Assembly: GCA_944381615.1 (NCBI GenBank)
Contig: CALWLT010000012.1
Span: forward strand, 1-38,157
DNA from: an uncultured Lachnospiraceae bacterium
GTDB lineage: Bacteria; Bacillota; Clostridia; Lachnospirales; Lachnospiraceae
Reading direction: 5' to 3'
Length of the DNA stretch: 38,157 nt
This document shows positions 16,079 to 23,575 of the stretch, piece by piece. Made by a program: the position numbers and the translations under genes. The notes beneath the pieces are model-generated. The model saw nothing but the letters and a program-made list of their open reading frames with translations. It did not search any database and was not told the DNA's origin. Position 1 is the first letter of the stretch. Every line of letters starts with the position of its first letter.

Positions 16079-16107
16079 TTGCAGTTTCGGCCCGTCTGTG
16101 GTATGCT
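16079..16107 (+). promoter_or_regulatory. sigma-A promoter for MATE leader
   Basis: TTGCAG (16079-16084), 17 bp, and TATGCT (16102-16107) lie six bases after the znuB stop. The -35 box is inside a 7-bp palindrome (AAACTGC, TT, GCAGTTT; 16072-16087), which could be an operator or a weak hairpin. Confidence 0.65.
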
Positions 16108-16113
16108 GAAAAG

Positions 16114-16223
16114 CGGTCAAACTGAAAGAGCTTGTCTGAGCGTTAAATAGACTATAGGGTTTTCTGTTTCTGAGATAAACAGTGAGTCCTGTAGTCTTTT
16201 TTTTGAGGGAAGGGAGAGGACGG
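16114..16223 (+). promoter_or_regulatory. terminator-containing leader, candidate guanidine-IV (mepA) riboswitch
   Basis: The predicted transcript start near 16114 gives a ~110-base leader. It contains a complete intrinsic terminator at 16150-16206: GACTATAGG pairs with CCTGTAGTC (9 bp, one G-U), with an inner CTGTTT/AAACAG helix, then eight T. Only 17 bases separate the T-run from the gene start, leaving no room for a later promoter, so the gene must be read through this terminator. GTCT (about 16135) can pair with AGAC (about 16149) and compete with the terminator stem. A clostridial MATE gene behind such an element is the known setting of the guanidine-IV (mepA) class; I cannot confirm its consensus from memory. 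Confidence 0.5.
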
Positions 16224-17555
16224 ATGAATCAGGATTATATGAAGGAAAAGCCGGTATTCCTTTTGCTGGTTTCCATGGGCGTGCCGATGATCGTGTCGAT
16301 GATCGCGGGGGCGCTTTATAATATTGTAGACAGTATCTTTGTGGCGGGGATCAGCGAGGACGCCATGACGGCCCTATCTCTGGTATTTCCCATTCAGAAC
16401 CTGGCGCATGCGGCGGGGATCGGCTTCGGGATCGGCATCAACGCCATGATCGCCCGCCTTTTGGGGGAGAACCGGCTGGACGAGGCGAATGCGGCGGCTT
16501 CCCAGGGCCTTTTTCTGAGCCTGCTTCACGGGCTGGCGCTGATGGCGGCCGGCTACCTGATCATGCCGCATTTTCTTTCCATGTTTACGGAGGATCCGCA
16601 GATCATCGCCTACGGGCTGGAGTATTCGTCGATCGTGTTCCTGTTTGCCGCCATCGACAACATGGGTATGGCGTATGAGAAAATTTATCAGGCGGCGGGC
16701 AAGATGGTAACCTCCATGAACAGCGTCCTGCTGGGCTGCGTCGTCAATATCATTCTCGATCCCATCCTGATTTTCGGCCTGGGGCCCATTCCGGCCTACG
16801 GGATCCGGGGCGCCGCCTGGGCCACGGGCCTGGGACAGACGGCGTCGCTCGTCTTTTATCTGATCATCAGCCGCTGGCGGCCGATCCATGTGAGAGTCTC
16901 GCCTCGCCAGATGCGTCCCGAGGCCGGGCTCTGCCGCGGGATGTATTCGGTCGGCGTGGCGGCGACGCTCAATCTGGCGCTGACGTCGCTGCTTCTCACG
17001 GCGCTCAACGGCATCCTGGCGCCGTTTTCCCAGGTCTACATTCTCGTCCTGGGCGTCTACTACAAGCTGCAGGCCCTGCTTTATCAGGCGGCGAACGGAC
17101 TGGTGCAGGGAATGCGCCCGCTGATCGGCTTTAATTACGGGGCCGGGGAACGGGAGCGGGTGCGCCGCATCTATCACTGCGCCATGGGGATCATCGCGGG
17201 GATTATGATCAGCGGCACGCTGCTATGCCAGGCGGCGCCGGGCTGGCTGATGAGCCTCTTTACGGAAAATCCCGATACGATTGCGATCGGAAGGGATGCG
17301 CTGCGCATCATCAGCCCCGGTTTCATCGTTTCCGCCGTCTCGGTTGCCGCTTCCGGCGCTCTGGAGGGGCTGGGAAGAGGATTTGCCTCCCTGAAAATTT
17401 CGCTCATGCGCTATGTGATCGTCATTATTCCGGCGGCCTTTCTACTGAGCCGGATGCTCGGGCTGGGGCCGGCCGGCGTGTGGCATGCGTTCTGGATCGC
17501 GGAAACGGCCGCGGCGGTCTTTTCCTTTTTTACCTACCGGCGGGAGGTGGAGTAG
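16224..17555 (+). CDS. MATE family efflux transporter (MepA-like)
   Basis: This multidrug/organic-cation antiporter of the MATE superfamily has 443 residues and about twelve membrane segments in two related halves. Family features are KPVFLLLVSMGVPMIVSMIAGALYNIVDSIFVA at the start, GIGFGIGINAMIARLLGE, NSVLLGCVVNIILDPILIF with GIRGAAWATG, and GLVQGMRPLIGFNYGAGE in the second half. ATG 16224 follows AGGGAGAGG; an in-frame GTG upstream would read through the terminator hairpin and is rejected. Expression is likely controlled by the terminator leader. If the leader is a guanidine switch, the cargo would include guanidinium or related cations; that is inference. Confidence 0.93.
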   Translation: MNQDYMKEKPVFLLLVSMGVPMIVSMIAGALYNIVDSIFVAGISEDAMTALSLVFPIQNLAHAAGIGFGIGINAMIARLLGENRLDEANAAASQGLFLSLLHGLALMAAGYLIMPHFLSMFTEDPQIIAYGLEYSSIVFLFAAIDNMGMAYEKIYQAAGKMVTSMNSVLLGCVVNIILDPILIFGLGPIPAYGIRGAAWATGLGQTASLVFYLIISRWRPIHVRVSPRQMRPEAGLCRGMYSVGVAATLNLALTSLLLTALNGILAPFSQVYILVLGVYYKLQALLYQAANGLVQGMRPLIGFNYGAGERERVRRIYHCAMGIIAGIMISGTLLCQAAPGWLMSLFTENPDTIAIGRDALRIISPGFIVSAVSVAASGALEGLGRGFASLKISLMRYVIVIIPAAFLLSRMLGLGPAGVWHAFWIAETAAAVFSFFTYRREVE

Positions 17556-17629
17556 CGTTCTGCTGCCGGCAGGTGTTCCGGTACGGGGTGCCGGGACGCG
17601 GGGCGGAAACTGGTCAGTGCGAAAACCGG

Positions 17630-17658
17630 TTGCATCATTTAATTATATCTGATAAAAT
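17630..17658 (+). promoter_or_regulatory. sigma-A promoter for the molybdate-binding gene
   Basis: TTGCAT (17630-17635), 17 bp, and TAAAAT (17653-17658) lie in an AT-rich gap. The leader after it (17662-17705) can fold into a small GC hairpin. The start codon follows AAAGGAGG about 70 bases downstream. Confidence 0.65.
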
Positions 17659-17727
17659 ATAACGGTGCGGAAACGTTTGCCGGTAAGCGGCAGATTCCGT
17701 GTTATTCAGAAAAGGAGGAATCACAGA

Positions 17728-18144
17728 ATGAAACTGAGCGCAAGAAATCAGCTGGCGGGAAAAGTGGAAAAGGTGCAGGAGGGAGCCGTCAACGGGATCG
17801 TGACGCTGGCCTGCGAAGGGCTGACCGTGACGGGGACGATCTCCATGTCCGCAATCAAGGAGCTTGATCTGAAGCCGGGACGCGAGGCTGTCGCCATCAT
17901 CAAGGCGACGGAGGTCATGATCGGCCTGGGAGAAATGAAGCTCAGCGCGCGGAATCAGTTTAAGGGAACGGTTCTGAGCATTGCGGAGGGCGCGGTCAAT
18001 GACATTGTGACCATGGAGGTGGCCGGCGGGCACCGAATCAGCGCTACGATTTCCGGAAATGCGGTAAAGGAACTGGATTTGAAGCCGGGCAGAGAGGCCG
18101 TCGCCGTAATCAAGGCCACCTCGGTTATGTTCGGAGCAGAATAA
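17728..18144 (+). CDS. double-TOBE molybdenum-pterin/molybdate-binding protein
   Basis: This small cytoplasmic molybdate- or tungstate-binding protein of 138 residues consists of two tandem TOBE (Mop) domains. Domain one (1-69) begins MKLSARNQLAGKVEKVQEGAVN, and domain two (70-138) begins MKLSARNQFKGTVLSIAEGAVN. Each has the KELDLKPGREAVA(V/I)IKAT end. The repeats are so alike that a recent internal duplication is likely. No molybdate transporter or cofactor gene is in the window. It has its own promoter and is followed by a terminator, so it is a single-gene unit. The start is set by AAAGGAGG. Confidence 0.92.
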   Translation: MKLSARNQLAGKVEKVQEGAVNGIVTLACEGLTVTGTISMSAIKELDLKPGREAVAIIKATEVMIGLGEMKLSARNQFKGTVLSIAEGAVNDIVTMEVAGGHRISATISGNAVKELDLKPGREAVAVIKATSVMFGAE

Positions 18145-18176
18145 ACGTTTGAATCCGCATGGATATCAGAGCCGGA

Positions 18177-18216
18177 AAAGGCCGGACCCCGTTTTGACAG
18201 ACCGGGTCCGGCCTTT
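18177..18216 (+). terminator. terminator after the Mop gene
   Basis: A perfect 13-bp stem (18177-18189 with 18204-18216, AAAGGCCGGACCC arm) has a 14-base loop. Only three T lie at the end, in the stem itself, so termination may be partial. Confidence 0.65.
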
Positions 18217-18234
18217 CTGCGCGCGCCCGGCGGC

Positions 18235-18262
18235 TTGACTTTCCGGTGCTTTTGTGTAAAAT
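18235..18262 (+). promoter_or_regulatory. sigma-A promoter for the GTPase pair
   Basis: TTGACT (18235-18240), 16 bp, and TAAAAT (18257-18262). No clear Zur-like palindrome is seen around it. The first GTPase start is about 50 bases downstream. Confidence 0.7.
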
Positions 18263-18314
18263 AGGTAGACAGAGCCAGAGGTAAAATTGGAAACAGAAAA
18301 GAAGGTAGACGGAT

Positions 18315-19469
18315 ATGACGAAAATTGATATTATCTCCGGGTTTCTCGGAGCGGGAAAGACGACTTTTATCAAGCAGCTTCTGAAGGAGGCGATCGCCGG
18401 GGAGAAGGTCGTTCTGATTGAAAATGAATTTGGCGAGATCGGGATCGACGGCGGATTCCTGAAGGAGGCCGGCATCGAGATCCGGGAGATGAATTCCGGC
18501 TGTATCTGCTGCTCGCTGGTGGGCGATTTCGGCCGTTCGCTGAAAGAGGTGCTGACGAAGTACCGGCCGGACCGCGTGATCATCGAGCCGTCCGGCGTGG
18601 GCAAGCTCTCGGACGTGATGAACGCCGTGCGCAACGTGGCTTCGGAGATCGAGGTCGTGCTCAACAGCGCCGTGACGGTAGTGGACGTCAGCAAGTGCCG
18701 GATGTACATGAAGAATTTCGGCGAATTTTTCAATAATCAGATCGAGCATGCCGGAACGATCATTCTGAGCCGCACGGACATCACCGATCCGAAGAAGGTG
18801 CAGGCGGCGGTCGCCCTGCTTCGCCAGCACAATGAGAAGGCGGCGATCGTGACGACGCCCTGCAGCCAGCTCAGCGGCGCGCAGCTTCTGGAGATCATCG
18901 AACAGAAGGATGATATGGCGGAGGAGCTGATGCGCGAGGCGAGGGAACATATGCACGATCATGGCCACGAACACTGCCATGAGGATCACGATCACTGCCA
19001 CGAGGACCATGATCACGATCACGGCCATGATCACTGCCATGAGGACCATGATCATGATCACGGTCACGGGGATCACGAACACTGCCATGAAGGGCATGAC
19101 CACGATCATGATCACGATCACTGCCATGAAGATCATGACCACGATCACGGCTCTTGCTGCCACGATCATGACCACCATCATCATCACGCGGACGAGGTCT
19201 TTACCAGCTGGGGGCTGGAGAACGTCCAGGCCATGAGCCGCGAAAAGCTGGAGGCGATCCTGGATGAGCTGGCTTACGGGACGAAATACGGCGAGGTGCT
19301 GCGCGCCAAGGGCATGATTCCCGGCGGGGAGAACGGAAAGTGGCTTCATTTTGATCTGGTGCCGGAGCAGGCGGAGATCCGCGAGGGCGCGCCGGATTAC
19401 ACGGGCAAGGTGTGCGTCATCGGCTCCGAGCTTGACGAGGCGGCGCTGGCGCAGGCGTTCGGCGCGTAA
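18315..19469 (+). CDS. COG0523 (CobW/G3E) GTPase with long His tract, metallochaperone
   Basis: This G3E-family P-loop GTPase of 384 residues is likely a metal-insertion chaperone for zinc or nickel. Walker A is GFLGAGKTTF (9-18), the COG0523 signature is GCICCSL near 60, and SRTD near 152 takes the base-recognition place. Between the GTPase and C-terminal domains, about residues 212-292, lies a tract of His with Asp, Glu, Cys and Gly (HDHGHEHCHEDHDHC and similar units), about forty His in eighty residues. It ends HHHHH before the CobW C-terminal domain (about 293-384). The DNA of the tract is itself repetitive. It forms an operon with the next GTPase-like gene, 37 bases downstream. Proximity to znuABC supports zinc. 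Confidence 0.92.
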   Translation: MTKIDIISGFLGAGKTTFIKQLLKEAIAGEKVVLIENEFGEIGIDGGFLKEAGIEIREMNSGCICCSLVGDFGRSLKEVLTKYRPDRVIIEPSGVGKLSDVMNAVRNVASEIEVVLNSAVTVVDVSKCRMYMKNFGEFFNNQIEHAGTIILSRTDITDPKKVQAAVALLRQHNEKAAIVTTPCSQLSGAQLLEIIEQKDDMAEELMREAREHMHDHGHEHCHEDHDHCHEDHDHDHGHDHCHEDHDHDHGHGDHEHCHEGHDHDHDHDHCHEDHDHDHGSCCHDHDHHHHHADEVFTSWGLENVQAMSREKLEAILDELAYGTKYGEVLRAKGMIPGGENGKWLHFDLVPEQAEIREGAPDYTGKVCVIGSELDEAALAQAFGA

Positions 19470-19506
19470 GCCGGCCGTCTGAGCGATCCGGAAAGGAGTA
19501 AGGCAG

Positions 19507-20442
19507 ATGGATGAGGAAAAGATGCCGTTGTTTCTGATCAACGGATTTCTGGAAGCGGGCAAGACGCAGTTTATTCAGTTTACCCTGGCGCAGGATTATT
19601 TCCGGACGGAGGGGAAAACGCTCCTGATTGTCTGTGAGGAAGGGGAAGAGGAGTATGATGAGGATCTCCTGAAGGAGACGGGAACGTCCGTCGTTTATGT
19701 GGAGGACGCCTCTCAGCTTACCCCGGCTTATCTGGAGGAGCTGGAGCTTCTCTACAATCCGGAGCGCGTCCTGATGGAATGGAACGGGATGTGGGACATC
19801 ACGCAGCTGCGCCTGCCGGCGGACTGGGATCTGTATCAGCAGATCACGATCATCGACGGCTCGACGTTTGATCTGTATCTGAATAACATGAAGCCGCTGA
19901 TCGGCAATATGGTGCGCAATTCGGAGATGATCATCATGAACCGCTGCGACGGCGTCGCGGATCTGGATTCGTACCGCCGGACGCTGAAGGGCATGAACCC
20001 GCAGGTGCAGATCGTGTTCGAGGACGCGCAGGGAGAGATTGAGGAGGTCACGGAGGCGGATCTGCCCTATGACGTCAATGCGCCGGTCATCGAGATTTCG
20101 CCGGAGGCGTACGGGATCTGGTATATCGACGCGCTGGACAAGCCGGATCGCTACCGCTCCAAGACGGTGGAATTTACGGGGATGGTTTTAAAAGCGCCGG
20201 AATTCCCCAAAAATTATTTCGTGCCGGGACGGATGGCGATGACCTGCTGCGAGGCGGACATGACGTTTCTGGGTTTCATGTGCAAGGCGCGCAACGCCCG
20301 CCTGCTGGAATCGCAGGAGTGGGTCAAGGTACGGGCCCGCGTGGAGTATGAGTACAGGCCCGAGTATGAGGGGGAGGGCCCCATGCTCTATGCGGAATCG
20401 GTGGAAAAAACGGAGCCGATCGAGGAGATCGTGCAGTTCTGA
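19507..20442 (+). CDS. G3E GTPase-like domain fused to DUF1980 (YcgQ-type)
   Basis: This 311-residue protein joins two modules. The N-terminal G3E-like domain has a Walker A GFLEAGKTQ (13-21) and NRCD near 138 in place of NKxD. It lacks the Cys-x-Cys-Cys metal motif found in its upstream neighbour. The C-terminal ~100 residues (from about 203) match the DUF1980 domain of YcgQ/TIGR03943 permease subunits: YRSKTVEFTGMV, FPKNYFVPGRMAMTCCEAD with paired Cys, and EWVKVRARVEYEY. YcgQ normally works with a YcgR-like permease, which is absent here. It is cotranscribed with the His-rich GTPase. A role in metal delivery or cobalt/zinc trafficking is inference. Confidence 0.82.
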   Translation: MDEEKMPLFLINGFLEAGKTQFIQFTLAQDYFRTEGKTLLIVCEEGEEEYDEDLLKETGTSVVYVEDASQLTPAYLEELELLYNPERVLMEWNGMWDITQLRLPADWDLYQQITIIDGSTFDLYLNNMKPLIGNMVRNSEMIIMNRCDGVADLDSYRRTLKGMNPQVQIVFEDAQGEIEEVTEADLPYDVNAPVIEISPEAYGIWYIDALDKPDRYRSKTVEFTGMVLKAPEFPKNYFVPGRMAMTCCEADMTFLGFMCKARNARLLESQEWVKVRARVEYEYRPEYEGEGPMLYAESVEKTEPIEEIVQF

Positions 20443-20495
20443 CCGGTTCCTCCGGATCAGAAGAGTGAAATCGTATTAAATATGATAAAAAAGAG

Positions 20496-20544
20496 CGGGG
20501 CCGCTGCCAGTCAGATGATCTTCATCTGGCCGGCAGCGGCCCCG
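20496..20544. terminator. bidirectional terminator between convergent genes
   Basis: A 13-bp GC stem (20496-20508 with 20532-20544) continues into an inner CAGATGA/TCATCTG helix. On the minus strand it is followed by a run of six T, so it best serves the deacetylase gene; on the plus strand only three T follow. Confidence 0.8.
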
Positions 20545-20561
20545 TTTGCCGCCGTGGGATA

Positions 20562-22043
20562 CTATTCGGACATCTTGGGAACCGGTGTGGGCCGCGAGCG
20601 GTCAAAGACCTCGGATACGTTAAAGAGGTCGCTTAAATGATCGTTGGCAACGCCGCTTTCCGGCAGATCATAGTACATGCGGTAGCCGTCGAGGTTGCGC
20701 CGTCCCTGCCGCAGGTAATCGTCGCCGATCTGCACGAAATAGCGGGCCGAATCTACGTTGCAGAAATAGCGGAAGCCCTTGGAGTGCAGGTACTGGAAGC
20801 GCTCGTTGTCCGCGGCGTACGGATGCCAGTCCCCGATGTCGCTGCCGAAGGGGAACAGGATGATATCGCAGGGACCGGTCAGCGTCTCGACCTCCGCTTC
20901 CCATTTATCCGTATCTGTGATGAAATTTTCCATGCTGATCTCGCCCATGTTGCGGTGGCCCCAGCTGTGGGAGGCCAGCTCGTAGCCGTCGTCCTTCAGA
21001 CACTGGGCGACGCGGGCCGCCTCTTCGCGTTCCTTCGCATAGTCAAAGCCCGGATGCTCGGCCCGGTACTCGTCCGTGTCGTAGGAGGGAGCGGTGCGGT
21101 AGCCCAGAATCCCGTTGTAGCCGGTAAAGGCGATGACGGCCTTGGCGCCCCGGTAGGAAAAATCGGGGTGCTCGTCGATGAACTGGTCAAGCAGCGGAAC
21201 CAGATCGTAGGCGCCGACGGAGACGGAACCGTCGTCCATCTTCATCTCGCAGGTGGGACGCCCGTCCTCGCCGACGATCATGCGGGAGGCAAAGCCGTCG
21301 CCTTCCATATATTCATAGTAGCAGACGTCGTCCTGCGACATGACGAAGGCCTGCTTGCCGGGGGGCAGCATGATGTCCCCCTCCTTAAAGCGGACGGTTC
21401 CGTCCTCCTCCGTGACTTCGTAGGCGAGGTCGTGGAGACGCACGAGGACGAAGCCGCGGTCGTACATGGCCTGCAGGATTTTTAAAAATTCATCCTTCGT
21501 CGTCATCATCTGGTTGTAGCCCTTTTCGCGGCTGTCTCCGTCAAAGGCCTTGGAGGTATCCATGATCAGCGTGTGGAAAAACACATGCGTGACCTGGCGT
21601 GGATCGGTCCGGACCAGCGTGGATCGGATCTCTTCATATCCGGCAACGGCTGCCTGCGCCTCGGGCGAGGCGGCGAAAGGCGAGGCATTTAAAAGCTCGA
21701 TGGCCGCGTCGTAATCATAGCCTGCGGCCAGCAGCTCTGCCTGCTGCAGATAGGAGGTAAGGCTTCCCTCTTGCGCGGCGTCTCCTTCTGTCTCGTCAAG
21801 GGACAGGGTAACGCCCGCTTCCGGGAGCGATTCGCCTGTGCCGGCAGTCTGCATCGGGCCGTCCGCGTCGGAGGAAGCGCTCTGCGCGTCCGAACGGCGC
21901 AGGTAAAGCCAGCCTGCGATTGCGAGGAGGACGACCAGGATCGGTACAAGAATGATATAGGAGAGGAAATCATTCCGGCGGCGCCTGGAAAAACGGCCGG
22001 ATCGGAAGTATCTTCTTCGCCTTGTAAAGGGGTTTCTGTTCAT
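20562..22043 (-). CDS. membrane-anchored polysaccharide deacetylase family protein
   Basis: This 493-residue protein has a very basic N-terminus (about 1-24, RRRRYF and RRRRNDF), one membrane anchor (27-48, LSYIILVPILVVLLAIAGWLYL) and an extracellular Ser/Asp linker. A NodB-like catalytic domain runs from about 150. The usual TFDDG motif appears as MSQDDVCYYEYM, the metal His pair is in ASHSWGHRNM, and FPFGSDIGDW marks the later motif. These suggest an N-deacetylase acting on cell-wall or exopolysaccharide, with a divergent first motif. The start has AAGGTGA upstream. It is transcribed toward the GTPase pair and away from dacF; both neighbours on the plus strand are separate units. Confidence 0.82.
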   Translation of the reverse strand: MNRNPFTRRRRYFRSGRFSRRRRNDFLSYIILVPILVVLLAIAGWLYLRRSDAQSASSDADGPMQTAGTGESLPEAGVTLSLDETEGDAAQEGSLTSYLQQAELLAAGYDYDAAIELLNASPFAASPEAQAAVAGYEEIRSTLVRTDPRQVTHVFFHTLIMDTSKAFDGDSREKGYNQMMTTKDEFLKILQAMYDRGFVLVRLHDLAYEVTEEDGTVRFKEGDIMLPPGKQAFVMSQDDVCYYEYMEGDGFASRMIVGEDGRPTCEMKMDDGSVSVGAYDLVPLLDQFIDEHPDFSYRGAKAVIAFTGYNGILGYRTAPSYDTDEYRAEHPGFDYAKEREEAARVAQCLKDDGYELASHSWGHRNMGEISMENFITDTDKWEAEVETLTGPCDIILFPFGSDIGDWHPYAADNERFQYLHSKGFRYFCNVDSARYFVQIGDDYLRQGRRNLDGYRMYYDLPESGVANDHLSDLFNVSEVFDRSRPTPVPKMSE

Positions 22044-22088
22044 AGCTGATTCACCTTATCTGAAATTCTCTGAAAAACCAGGACAGGG

Positions 22089-22125
22089 CGGACGCGCGTT
22101 CCGCGTCCGTCTGCGGCCTATTGTA
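22089..22125 (-). promoter_or_regulatory. possible promoter and leader hairpin of deacetylase gene
   Basis: On the minus strand an extended -10 (TGG then TACAAT, complement of 22120-22125) is followed by a perfect 8-bp inverted repeat (22089-22096 with 22102-22109). No good -35 is present. Position about 75 bases ahead of the start codon fits. The rest of the 22044-22285 gap shows no further clear signal for dacF. Confidence 0.35.
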
Positions 22126-22285
22126 CCACAGAATGCGGGGAATGGCTATTACAGTTTGTTTAAATTTTGCCGGATACTGCCGCAAAAAGGGGAAAAAGAG
22201 AAAAAGCTGCGGATTGATGCGGGCATAGGGACGGGTTGTCTGTCCATATGCTGATGAGAGAAGAGGATCCGAAACGGAGAAAACG

Positions 22286-23533
22286 ATGAAACGAATCACT
22301 GCCTGGGTGCTGTCCCTTGTCCTGGCGCTTTCTGTCTGGATCAGCCCGTCTGCCGCGGGATTCCCGGAGGCAGGCGGGCCTGTCGCGGGCTCGGAAGCGC
22401 CGATCCCGGCGCAGACGGTTTCTGCGGTGGCGCAGGCGGCGTCCGGACCGCAGATCCAGGCGCCGGACGCCATTCTGATGGAGGCGTCGACGGGGACGGT
22501 GCTTTATGAAAAGAATGCGGATGAGTCCAGAAATCCGGCCAGCGTGACGAAAATCATGACGCTGCTTCTGATTTTCGACGCGCTGAAGGCGGGAAAAATC
22601 CATCTGGACGACGAGGTTACGACGAGCGCTTACGCCAAATCCATGGGAGGATCACAGGTTTTCCTGGAGGAGGGAGAGGTGCAGACGGTCGAGACGCTGA
22701 TCAAATGTATCGTGATCGCGTCGGGGAATGACGCCAGCGTGGCGATGGCGGAATATGTGGCCGGGGACGAGGCGTCCTTTGTGGCGATGATGAATGAGCG
22801 GGCGGCCGGGCTGGGAATGACGGGCTCGCATTTTGAGGACTGCTGCGGGCTGACGGACTCGCCGGCGCACGTCATGTCGGCCCGGGATATTGCGCTTGCG
22901 ACGCGCGAGCTGATTACCCGCTATCCGGAAATTTTTCAGTACTCCACGATCTGGATGGACACGATCACGCATGTGACGAAGCAGGGAACAAAGGAGTTCG
23001 GGCTTTCCAATACGAATAAGCTTCTGAAGATGGACACGGATTTTGAGACGACGGGATTGAAAACCGGTTCCACCTCGCTGGCGAAATACTGCCTTTCCGC
23101 CACGGCCAGGAAAAACGGCGTTGATCTGATCGCGGTTATCCTGGCGGCCCCGGATTACAAGGCGCGTTTTTCCGATGCGGTCACGCTGTTTCATTACGGG
23201 TTTGCCGGCTGCGGCCTGTACCGCGATGAAGATCCGGGCGTCATCCCGCCGGTCCCGGTCACGGGCGGAACAGAGGACAGCGCAGAGGGGCGCATCGACA
23301 CGCCGTTTACCTATCTGACGACGACCGGCGAGGATTTTTCCGGGATGGAGAAGGAGTGGGTGTTTGCGGATGAGATCCGGGCGCCGGTCCGGGAGGGGGA
23401 TATCCTGGGGCGTCTGGTGTACCGCCTGAACGGGAAAGAGCTGGGGAGCGTGGAGATCGTCGCGGCGCGGGAGGTAAAGCGGCTGACGTATCCGGACGCC
23501 GCCGCGCGGGCGTTCGTGGCATATCTCTTATAA
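22286..23533 (+). CDS. dacF: D-alanyl-D-alanine carboxypeptidase (DacF/PBP5-like)
   Basis: This penicillin-binding protein trims the terminal D-Ala from peptidoglycan stem peptides. The 415-residue precursor has a Sec signal peptide (about 1-25, ending PSAAG). The active-site Ser-x-x-Lys is in NPASVTKIM, SGN is in IASGNDASVAMAEY and KTG is in TTGLKTGSTSLAKYC. A C-terminal PBP5-like beta domain covers about 330-410. Low-complexity Ala/Gly sequence links the signal peptide to the catalytic domain. dacF is often spore-associated in Firmicutes; a vegetative role is equally possible. It faces the deacetylase divergently. Confidence 0.93.
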   Translation: MKRITAWVLSLVLALSVWISPSAAGFPEAGGPVAGSEAPIPAQTVSAVAQAASGPQIQAPDAILMEASTGTVLYEKNADESRNPASVTKIMTLLLIFDALKAGKIHLDDEVTTSAYAKSMGGSQVFLEEGEVQTVETLIKCIVIASGNDASVAMAEYVAGDEASFVAMMNERAAGLGMTGSHFEDCCGLTDSPAHVMSARDIALATRELITRYPEIFQYSTIWMDTITHVTKQGTKEFGLSNTNKLLKMDTDFETTGLKTGSTSLAKYCLSATARKNGVDLIAVILAAPDYKARFSDAVTLFHYGFAGCGLYRDEDPGVIPPVPVTGGTEDSAEGRIDTPFTYLTTTGEDFSGMEKEWVFADEIRAPVREGDILGRLVYRLNGKELGSVEIVAAREVKRLTYPDAAARAFVAYLL

Positions 23534-23546
23534 GAGAAAATGAAAA

Positions 23547-23565
23547 GGGCGGGGCTGCCCCGCCC
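23547..23565 (-). terminator. terminator after substrate-binding protein gene
   Basis: A perfect 8-bp stem (GGGCGGGG with CCCCGCCC) has a 3-base loop. On the minus strand it is followed by TTTTCATTTTC. It sits between convergent dacF and the substrate-binding protein gene and may act for both. Confidence 0.65.
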
Positions 23566-23575
23566 GAAAAAAGGA

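Noticed and set aside
17955..19562. 535-codon minus-strand open frame rich in Met/Val/Ile
   Set aside because: It is the antisense of the His-tract GTPase and the Mop gene; the apparent membrane-like repeats are the complement of His/Asp codons.
20637..21485. 282-codon plus-strand open frame
   Set aside because: It is antisense to the deacetylase gene; Val/Ala-rich composition comes from complement codons.
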